Origin: an uncultured Flavobacteriales bacterium
GTDB taxonomy: Bacteria; Bacteroidota; Bacteroidia; Flavobacteriales_D; Crocinitomicaceae
Length of the DNA stretch: 8,140 nucleotides
Direction: 5' to 3'
Assembly: GCA_903899795.1 (NCBI GenBank)
Contig: CAIUKX010000133.1
Location: 1 to 8,140 of the forward strand
In this document: positions 1-5,348 of the stretch, piece after piece
Numbering within the stretch: position 1 is the stretch's first letter
Layout: each line of letters opens with the position of its first letter
Position numbers and translations under genes: made by a program
The notes under the pieces: model-generated
What the model was told of the DNA's origin: nothing
The model's input: the letters and a program-made list of their open reading frames with translations, nothing else
The model's database searches: none

Positions 1-942
1 AGATACTTTTCCTAAGTAGTGAATGATAGATTTCGGACGGAAATGAAATTTGAAGTTTGGATTGAAATTGTAATTCAATAGTAACACGGTAATAATCCCG
101 ATTATACTATATTTTTTCACAATAGCAGAAATCGGATTTCCCCAATGAGCAAATGGATCAAAACTTAGTAAGAATATTAAGATAATAAACAAAGCAAAAT
201 TTAGGAGTGGATGCAACTTAACTGTAATTGGTTTTTTGGAGTATATTAATGCTCCGCATGCACCAATAATTAAGACATCAATTCTACACAATGTGTTCAG
301 ATAAAGATCCAGAATTGCGTTCGCGGATGTAAACGAAATATAGATTTGATAACCAATACTTCCTGCAAGGAGAATTGAAAACACCAAGGGTAATTTTTTG
401 ACAGGAATAAACGCAATGATAAACGGCCACACCAAATAAAAGTGTTCTTCAATACAAATCGACCAAAAGTGAGAAAATGGATAAGCCCATATTTTTGTGG
501 TCATTGTGTGAAAATTATTCAAAAACAAGAGATTGTAGATATAATCCGGGTTCGGATCATTCATCCATTTGACTAATAAAGGGGAGATAGCAATCAATCC
601 AAAATAGAGTGGCCAGATTCTCAGGCTTCTTCGGATCATGAAGTTTTTGATATTGATTTTGTGATTCAGTTTTTTCTCCTCAATCAGGATATACGTGATG
701 AGAAATCCGCTGATTAGAAAAAAAATGTCCACTCCAATGTGAAATCCTTGTATAAGATGATCAAGAGCTACTCCGGTTTTTGTAAGAGTAGTAAACGTTC
801 CACCTGTCATAAAACCGATGTTACCAAACCATCCCGTATAAGCAATATAGGAATGTAGAATCACAATCATAAAAGCAGCCACAAAGCGAAGTACATCCAG
901 ATGTGGAAAATAGATTTTAGTTGCCGATTCTTTCGGATTCAT
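1..942 (-). CDS. Acyltransferase 3 family membrane protein (O-acyltransferase), C-terminus cut off by the window edge
   Basis: An integral-membrane enzyme of the acyltransferase-3 family (relatives: OatA, OafA/B, NodX), which moves acetyl or other acyl groups onto surface polysaccharide, peptidoglycan, lipid or antibiotic sugars. Read from the ATG at 942, the frame is open for 314 codons to the left edge. Family motifs are clear. LDVLRF (15-20) is followed by His30, giving the R-X10-H motif with Arg19. GVDIFFLISGFLIT lies at 70-83, RRSLRIWPLYF at 104-114, and FWSICIEEHFYLVWPF at 159-174, the family's WSxxxEExFYLxWP signature. Several hydrophobic helices follow. The last visible residues, HYLGKVS, resemble the segment before the final helices, so perhaps 30-70 residues are missing. 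The ATG at 951-953 runs straight into a stop, so 942 is the start. The upstream gene on the same strand ends 52 bp away with no terminator seen, so co-transcription is possible. The substrate cannot be told from sequence. Confidence 0.93.
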   Translation of the reverse strand, partial: MNPKESATKIYFPHLDVLRFVAAFMIVILHSYIAYTGWFGNIGFMTGGTFTTLTKTGVALDHLIQGFHIGVDIFFLISGFLITYILIEEKKLNHKINIKNFMIRRSLRIWPLYFGLIAISPLLVKWMNDPNPDYIYNLLFLNNFHTMTTKIWAYPFSHFWSICIEEHFYLVWPFIIAFIPVKKLPLVFSILLAGSIGYQIYISFTSANAILDLYLNTLCRIDVLIIGACGALIYSKKPITVKLHPLLNFALFIILIFLLSFDPFAHWGNPISAIVKKYSIIGIITVLLLNYNFNPNFKFHFRPKSIIHYLGKVS

Positions 943-994
943 TTTTTACTCATAATTTAAGCGAAAGTACTAGTTTTTTATATAACGAGTTTCC

Positions 995-2470
995 CTACAA
1001 ACACCTATCCACCCAATCCGAAAAATCAAAATAAGTAAACGCATTCTTTTCAAATTCAATTTCTTTCAATGCAATTAATTCTTCTTTTAGTTTCAGAAAG
1101 TTATTTTTCTTTTCCTGTGCTGAGGTAGCAATCAACATTCGCGTGATGAATTGAAGCATGTGTTTTTCGAACAAAAACAATTTGTTCTTTTCTTTCAGAT
1201 AGCGTTGCACAGACCGAAGTTCAGATTCAATGAGAGATTCATCATTCAGTTCGAAACGGATGAACAAGAAAAAAATCCGTGCGGTGATGTATGCATCTTC
1301 TTTCATGCTTTTCCCTTTTTTCCCGATGAATTCATTGATCACTTGCGAGGCTTTTTTGTGCATATTATTTCCCACAAATGCAATAGCTTTTTGAAAAACG
1401 CTATATACTTTTTCCTGTGGCATTCCAGAGAGACGGTCCATTTTTGCATCCATTTCTTTAGCAAACGGTTCATGGTCGTCGATCCATTGTAGTGCTCGGG
1501 TGTAGTTCTTCTTTTTATTGAAAAACATCAGCTGTAAAATGTAAACAATATAATCTCTACTGGCTTCCGTTGAAGTATCGGAGAGTTTTACTTTCTTCAA
1601 TTTTTCAAGTCCGTAAACGTATTCATCTTCTTTTTGTAGGTGAATGGCCGACAAACATTGATTAGCCAGAGCTCGGACGTATAAATCTTCTTGTTTGGCT
1701 AGAATGCTTTCATTTTGTTCCAGCAATTCAGCCGATTGTTTCATGAACACATAACAATTCGAATAATCACTCAATAAATAATAGGCCAAACCTTTGCTGA
1801 AATGGAAGAGAATTTTGGACTGAATGCTCAAAGCACTGTTTTCACTTTGCAATAAAGGTTGTTGCAGGAAATTTGTCACACGATTCATTTCTTCTTTGTT
1901 TCGTGTAGATTCTAGCTGTTTGTTCACCAGTTCAATTTCGAGAAACAATTGTTCATATTCATGTTCATTGGAAATATAAGCGATCTGCTTCTGAAAAAAT
2001 AATTCATTCTCTTTGATTCTGCTTTGCAATTCTTCTGCATCCGACATGCCGTTGATCAACAGGTTCCGTTCCTTAAAAACGATAGCCAATTCATAATTTA
2101 ATTCGGCTTCACGCGCAATGTGTTCTGCACGTTTCAGTTCTTTCTCAGCATAAGTTTGAATCCCTCTTGATGCCAGTAATTTGTAATTATGAATATGCGT
2201 AAAAATCTCATTTTGTGAATTGGTGGTAGAATAATACAAGCGAAGAGCCTGCAATAATTTCTTGAACAATAACTTTTTCAATTGAGCAAAATGAACAGCC
2301 CCGAATTCCTTTTTCAAGTCTTTTTCATTGTAGGCTTCCATTTTCACAATTCGGTTGAAAAGTGCCAGATAACTGGTCGTGGTTGTTGTCGTTTGAAACT
2401 TGGAAAACAACACAAAATACCTTTTTTCAGATTGTGAAAGCGATTTGATCAATGCAAAAATGGGTTCCAT
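995..2470 (-). CDS. Helical protein of unknown function, Bacteroidota-type (about 490 aa)
   Basis: I can give no function. From the ATG at 2470 the product is 491 aa, soluble, with no signal peptide or membrane segment. It is almost wholly helical and rich in Lys, Glu, Leu and Phe. The opening, MEPIFALIKSLSQSEKRYF, and the ending, FTYFDFSDWVDRCL, resemble the ends of roughly 500-aa uncharacterised proteins I recall from Bacteroidota; this is from memory, not a search. Helix pairs of TPR-like rhythm run through the middle, for example AKGLAYYLLSDY-type segments near 230-300, so a protein-binding scaffold is plausible but unproven. Residues 27-32 are six Thr in a row. The frame extends upstream to a GTG at 2530, adding 20 residues; I prefer the ATG because the extension is not part of the recognisable N-terminus. 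No Shine-Dalgarno is visible at either start. It lies 52 bp upstream of the acyltransferase on the same strand. Confidence 0.85.
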   Translation of the reverse strand: MEPIFALIKSLSQSEKRYFVLFSKFQTTTTTTSYLALFNRIVKMEAYNEKDLKKEFGAVHFAQLKKLLFKKLLQALRLYYSTTNSQNEIFTHIHNYKLLASRGIQTYAEKELKRAEHIAREAELNYELAIVFKERNLLINGMSDAEELQSRIKENELFFQKQIAYISNEHEYEQLFLEIELVNKQLESTRNKEEMNRVTNFLQQPLLQSENSALSIQSKILFHFSKGLAYYLLSDYSNCYVFMKQSAELLEQNESILAKQEDLYVRALANQCLSAIHLQKEDEYVYGLEKLKKVKLSDTSTEASRDYIVYILQLMFFNKKKNYTRALQWIDDHEPFAKEMDAKMDRLSGMPQEKVYSVFQKAIAFVGNNMHKKASQVINEFIGKKGKSMKEDAYITARIFFLFIRFELNDESLIESELRSVQRYLKEKNKLFLFEKHMLQFITRMLIATSAQEKKNNFLKLKEELIALKEIEFEKNAFTYFDFSDWVDRCL

Positions 2471-2586
2471 AGCAATGTGTAAAAAGTTAAATTCAAAACA
2501 ACGTCTATATTTATGGATGTTGTTAAACACAAAGACCGCAACGAAAAAACGGACGCCTAGAACAGGTTACTATTTCGGGCACTAGG

Positions 2587-2607
2587 GATTTTCTTGAAAA
2601 GAAAATC
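2587..2607. repeat. Perfect inverted repeat, 9-bp arms, GAA loop
   Basis: The arms are GATTTTCTT (2587-2595) and AAGAAAATC (2599-2607), exact reverse complements around GAA. It is AT-rich and has no T-run after it. It sits between two divergent gene starts, so it does not look like a terminator for either neighbour. Its purpose is unknown. Confidence 0.65.
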
Positions 2608-2614
2608 TGAATGA

Positions 2615-2635
2615 AATAGATCCTTTGGATCTATT
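2615..2635. repeat. Perfect inverted repeat, 9-bp arms, TTT loop
   Basis: The arms are AATAGATCC (2615-2623) and GGATCTATT (2627-2635), exact reverse complements around TTT. It has the same 9-3-9 geometry as the repeat ending at 2607, 7 bp away, but an unrelated sequence. No T-run follows. It may form part of a larger fold or be a dyad bound by a regulator. Confidence 0.65.
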
Positions 2636-2674
2636 GACAAACTTTGTGTCCGAACACTCTAGCCTACACAGTAC

Positions 2675-2695
2675 GTCACATTTTACCTTTGTGAC
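2675..2695. promoter_or_regulatory. Dyad overlapping the -7 box, possible operator
   Basis: GTCACA (2675-2680) and TGTGAC (2690-2695) form a 6-bp inverted repeat with a 9-nt centre. The right arm overlaps the end of the -7 box TACCTTTG (2684-2691), so a protein bound to the dyad would cover the promoter. TGTGA/TCACA half-sites resemble those of CRP/FNR-family regulators. That family's usual spacing between TGTGA and TCACA, and its half-site order, differ here (TCACA comes first), so I do not name a regulator. Confidence 0.25.
2684..2691 (+). promoter_or_regulatory. Candidate Bacteroidota -7 promoter element for the hydrolase-transporter pair
   Basis: TACCTTTG matches the Bacteroidota -7 consensus TAnnTTTG at every fixed position. 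A -33 TTTG or TTG is not present at the usual 17-23 bp upstream, so the match is half a promoter. If used, transcription would start near 2695, giving a leader of about 170 nt before the ATG at 2869 and placing the hairpin at 2696-2746 at the RNA's 5' end. No other full TAnnTTTG match was found on the plus strand between 2471 and 2868. Confidence 0.4.
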
Positions 2696-2746
2696 CTTCG
2701 TGTTATAAAAATATTCATTCCATAAAATAGTATTTTTCTCACGAAG
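2696..2746 (+). repeat. Long imperfect hairpin at the expected 5' end of the hydrolase transcript
   Basis: Outer arms CTTCGTG (2696-2702) and CACGAAG (2740-2746) pair perfectly. After a small internal loop, AAAAATA (2707-2713) pairs with TATTTTT (2731-2737), leaving a terminal loop of about 17 nt. It begins within a few bases of the transcription start predicted from the -7 box. It could stabilise the mRNA's 5' end or take part in control. The rest of the leader, 2747-2868, is very AT-rich, and I see no known riboswitch and no Shine-Dalgarno in it. Confidence 0.4.
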
Positions 2747-2868
2747 TATGCTAAAGTAGAAATAATTAGCTATAAAATTTATTTTTTTGAAATATTATAA
2801 TTTTCCAACTTTAATGTGCTCAGATTCGTTGAAGAGTTGTAACTTTCATTTAAATAAACCTTCATACT

Positions 2869-4284
2869 ATGCGAACATACTACTTACGCTTGACCTTTTT
2901 TATCTGCACTTTGTCAATGATGAACGGAACCGTTTTATCACAAACACCTCCTGCAGAAGTAGCAGATACATTGCAATCTATCCTGGATCATTCCTTACCA
3001 ACCGGATTTTCTTTTCCGGGAGCAGTGATCGAAGTGCATGTTCCCGGTCAATGGACATGGAACAGTGCTACAGGTTATGCAATTTCAGGAACAACGTCAG
3101 GTCAGCCACAAACCATGGCAGTTTCCACCGATAAATTCAGGGTAGGAAGTATCACCAAAATGATGATGGCAACCTGCATTCTGCATTTACAGGAACAAGG
3201 ATTGCTCAACATCGAAGACCCGATCAGTTTGTATCTTCGTCCAAGTATCATTGCCGATACAATCATCAGTTCAAGTCCCGTAAAAATTCGGGATTTATTA
3301 AATCACACCAGCGGAATTGCAAACTCAGGAGCCAATACAACCTGTCAGATGAATGTGCTTAGCAATCCGACGGGAGCTCATACGTTGGAAGAATCCATCT
3401 ATTGCGGAGCTAGTCAGGGTGAATTATTTCCACCGGAAACTTCCTGGACTTATTCCAATACCAATTATTCCATTCTGGCAATGATCATTGAAAATATCAC
3501 TGGAATGTCGAGCAGAGATTATTTAACACAAACGATCATCACACCTCTGGGTTTAACGAATACTGAAATCCCTGTTGCGAATGAGATTACAGATCCTCAC
3601 ATGGGGTGTTACTGGAACATCGGAGGTTCATGGGTGGATTTAACCATTATCAATCCGACCACCTATACAGGTTGGGCTGATGTAGTATCAACAACAGCCG
3701 ATTTAATCACCTTCATGCAGGCATTGAGAAGTGGTTTGATCATTAACAACGCTTCATTTACACTGATGAATACACAATTTGCCGGTGCCAATGCCTACGG
3801 TTTGGGATATGATTTCTATACCTATAGCGGTGTTGAATACCGTGGACATTACGGAGAAGTAGCGAATACCAGTGCTCTTTTTTATGCGAATACTTCTAGC
3901 ATAAGAGCACCTGGCGGATATTACATTTCGTATAATTTCAACGAGCAAGGTGCAGATGATATCAATAAACTGGCCTTACCTATTTTCCATTACTTAAATG
4001 GTGGAACAACAAGTTCTTTGCAAGAATTAACCGTTTCAAAATACACAGTGGAAGTATTTCCGAATCCTGCGAAAAATGTGATCAATGTGGTTTGTTCCGA
4101 ATTAAATGCTGTGGATCTTCAAGTAATTCGATTGGTAGATGAATTAGGAAAAACTGTTTTCACAAAACAAAATACAGGTTTGACGAATCACTCGATTGAT
4201 TGTTCTGCATTCGAAAGAGGAGTCTACACATTGCTTGTTCAAGGAGCGAAAGGAATTGAGTATCACAAAGTAATTTTAAATTAA
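2869..4284 (+). CDS. Secreted serine hydrolase (beta-lactamase/D-Ala-D-Ala carboxypeptidase family, S12-like) with T9SS type A sorting domain
   Basis: A 471-aa exported enzyme of the class C beta-lactamase/penicillin-binding-protein fold, a family that hydrolyses D-amino-acid peptides, beta-lactams or esters through an acyl-serine. Residues 1-25 form a signal peptide (hydrophobic core about 5-23, likely cut near LSQ). The catalytic domain spans about 32-375. It has the nucleophile motif SITK (Ser94, Lys97), the family segment IRDLLNHTSGI (140-150), the second motif YSN (195-197), and HYG (327-329) as the third, KTG-like triad. Cys159 and Cys179 could form a disulfide. Residues about 391-471 are a T9SS C-terminal sorting domain: VEVFPNPAKNVINV (394-407), then GVYTLLV (451-457) and the closing HKVILN. 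This predicts crossing of the outer membrane by T9SS and release or surface anchoring. The ATG is preceded by no Shine-Dalgarno; the signal peptide supports this start. The next gene follows after 6 bp. Substrate is unknown; the HxG motif is common in esterase and peptidase members, so true beta-lactamase activity is not implied. Confidence 0.92.
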   Translation: MRTYYLRLTFFICTLSMMNGTVLSQTPPAEVADTLQSILDHSLPTGFSFPGAVIEVHVPGQWTWNSATGYAISGTTSGQPQTMAVSTDKFRVGSITKMMMATCILHLQEQGLLNIEDPISLYLRPSIIADTIISSSPVKIRDLLNHTSGIANSGANTTCQMNVLSNPTGAHTLEESIYCGASQGELFPPETSWTYSNTNYSILAMIIENITGMSSRDYLTQTIITPLGLTNTEIPVANEITDPHMGCYWNIGGSWVDLTIINPTTYTGWADVVSTTADLITFMQALRSGLIINNASFTLMNTQFAGANAYGLGYDFYTYSGVEYRGHYGEVANTSALFYANTSSIRAPGGYYISYNFNEQGADDINKLALPIFHYLNGGTTSSLQELTVSKYTVEVFPNPAKNVINVVCSELNAVDLQVIRLVDELGKTVFTKQNTGLTNHSIDCSAFERGVYTLLVQGAKGIEYHKVILN

Positions 4285-4290
4285 AACGGC

Positions 4291-5169
4291 ATGTCGGCAA
4301 ACGGTTCTTTTAAAATTATTGCAGGTGCGTGTCTATTTGGTTTGATTCCCGTATTTGTAAGATACGGAGCTGAATTGAGTATTTTTTCCATCGCATTGGG
4401 ACGAGCATTTTTTGCAGCTCTTTTTGCTAAAATTTACTTGTCGATGCAGAAAGAAAAAGTGGAGACCAGCCTTTTGAAATTCTCCAAAAAAACAATTGTG
4501 CATTTTATTGTTTGGACTTTGTTTTTGACACTTGCCATCCTGTTCTATTTTCTATCGATCCAATACGGAAGCGTTTCTCTTTCCGGCGTTTTATTAGGAA
4601 TTCATCCTGTTTTTGTAGTACTTTTTGTTTTTCTGTTCTTCAAGGAAAAAATCACCTTGAAGACTTGGATTTCCTGCTTTTTATCCATTCTTGGAATTTA
4701 TTTTATTTCTGGACTCGCAAATCTCGATCAAAGTAGCGCAATCGGTGGAAGTTTGTTTGCCTTGGCATCGGCATTTTTTCTGGGATTGAACTTCACCTAC
4801 TACTTGAAATATTTAAAAGGATACAGTGCCGGAGAATTGGTGTATTACCAAAATGTACTTCAAATTCCGATCTTGCTTCCCTTCGCGATCTACTCCTCAG
4901 GTCATTTTACTATTTCAGGTCTTATTTCGGTGATCTGCTTAGGCGTGTTTTGTACTGGAATGGCTTATTTTTTAATCTACAGTGGTTCCCAAACCGTAAA
5001 AAAACAACACATCGGAGTACTTCAAATTATCGAGAATATTATCCCTATAGTATTAGGTGTCTTCCTTTTTCACGAACAGATAACTTATATAGCCTATCTG
5101 GGAATTCTCTTGGTTTTGTTATCCGTTTTACTGATAAGTTTGGAATCAAAAGCAGTAGAAACTACGTAA
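4291..5169 (+). CDS. DMT superfamily transporter with two EamA domains
   Basis: A 292-aa inner-membrane protein of the drug/metabolite transporter superfamily (relatives: RhaT, YdcZ-like and EamA exporters), which moves small metabolites. About ten hydrophobic helices can be placed, near 8-24, 31-50, 68-89, 95-117, 126-142, 151-170, 182-200, 207-230, 240-260 and 265-285. They form two five-helix EamA repeats. Each repeat ends in the same pattern: FFKEKITLKTWISCFLSILG (116-135) and LFHEQITYIAYLGILLVLLS (259-278), the usual (F)xxExxTxxxxxGxxLxxxG-like signature. The length is typical for the family. The start lies 6 bp after the hydrolase stop, with no promoter or Shine-Dalgarno between them, so it is probably translated from the same mRNA. 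Whether the transporter handles the hydrolase's product is unknown; the pairing alone does not show it. Substrate cannot be assigned. Confidence 0.92.
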   Translation: MSANGSFKIIAGACLFGLIPVFVRYGAELSIFSIALGRAFFAALFAKIYLSMQKEKVETSLLKFSKKTIVHFIVWTLFLTLAILFYFLSIQYGSVSLSGVLLGIHPVFVVLFVFLFFKEKITLKTWISCFLSILGIYFISGLANLDQSSAIGGSLFALASAFFLGLNFTYYLKYLKGYSAGELVYYQNVLQIPILLPFAIYSSGHFTISGLISVICLGVFCTGMAYFLIYSGSQTVKKQHIGVLQIIENIIPIVLGVFLFHEQITYIAYLGILLVLLSVLLISLESKAVETT

Positions 5170-5348
5170 TTTTTCTACGTGTAAAATTGTATTCGTCGAT
5201 CTTTTTTCGCATTTGGTAGCAACTCTAAATAATGCTTATCGTCTAACCAAATACCAGATTGATTCGTTATTTTATATATATTAGCGTGTGATTACAACTA
5301 ATATGAACTAAAATTTCAGATTGAGAACTTAATTTTGCTACTTGTGAG
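5170..5348 (+). other. Intergenic region before the PKD protein
   Basis: An AT-rich gap of 179 bp. At its left end GTAGAAA (5155-5161) and TTTCTAC (5172-5178) form a 7-bp stem with a 10-nt loop straddling the transporter stop codon; it has no T-run after it and is a poor terminator. Further on, ATTTGGT (5211-5217) and ACCAAAT (5246-5252) are inverted, and inside them AGCA (5218-5221) pairs with TGCT (5233-5236). This could be a weak, non-canonical terminator or chance. A -7 box lies at 5330-5337. I see no small gene. Confidence 0.35.
5330..5337 (+). promoter_or_regulatory. Candidate -7 promoter element for the PKD protein
   Basis: TAATTTTG matches TAnnTTTG at every fixed base. There is no TTTG at the -33 position. 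Transcription from it would start about 4-6 nt downstream, only a few bases before the ATG at 5349, giving an almost leaderless mRNA. With one such match expected by chance about every couple of kilobases in AT-rich DNA, this may be coincidence. Confidence 0.3.

Larger units (their letters stand above)
2550..2652. other. Possible multi-branched structured element in the divergent intergenic region
   Basis: Nested and adjacent inverted repeats fill this stretch. Outer arms CGGAC (2550-2554) and GTCCG (2648-2652) could close the structure, with a G-T wobble at 2555/2647. Directly inside are CCTAG (2556-2560) and CTAGG (2582-2586). The next base starts a perfect 9-bp stem with a 3-nt loop (2587-2607), and 7 nt later comes a second perfect 9-bp stem with a 3-nt loop (2615-2635). 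The arms abut in a way that would allow stacked helices. The two 5-bp stems are weak and could be chance; the two 9-bp stems are not easily so. The symmetry does not tell the strand. It could be a small RNA, an untranslated leader of the minus-strand gene starting at 2470, or a DNA element. It matches no RNA family I know. Confidence 0.3.

Noticed and set aside
1151..1492. 113-codon plus-strand open frame
   Set aside because: It lies wholly antisense inside the 995-2470 gene, its product is Phe/His-rich with no family features, and there is no promoter or leader. It is a shadow of the real frame.
2471..2530. GTG start at 2530, extending the minus-strand gene by 20 residues
   Set aside because: The extension is not part of the recognisable N-terminus, and the ATG at 2470 gives the expected opening. 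Not excluded by sequence alone.
2400..2585. 61-codon plus-strand open frame ending just before the intergenic hairpins
   Set aside because: It would make the hairpins at 2587-2635 look like a terminator, but the first third is antisense to the start of the minus-strand gene and the product resembles nothing. The hairpins also lack T-runs.
2550..2652. Integron attC site or transposon end
   Set aside because: Nested palindromes suggested this, but there is no GTTRRRY-type core, no target-site duplication, and no integrase or transposase in the window.
2787..3134. 115-codon plus-strand open frame overlapping the hydrolase start
   Set aside because: It is out of frame with the signal peptide and catalytic Ser motif, which are clearly encoded in the 2869 frame.
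5155..5178. Rho-independent terminator after the transporter
   Set aside because: The 7-bp stem is AT-rich with a 10-nt loop, overlaps the stop codon, and is followed by GTGTAAAA, not a T-run.
4950..5219. Plus-strand open frame overlapping the end of the transporter
   Set aside because: It is mostly inside the transporter in another frame, and its basic, Tyr/Ser-rich product has no family features.
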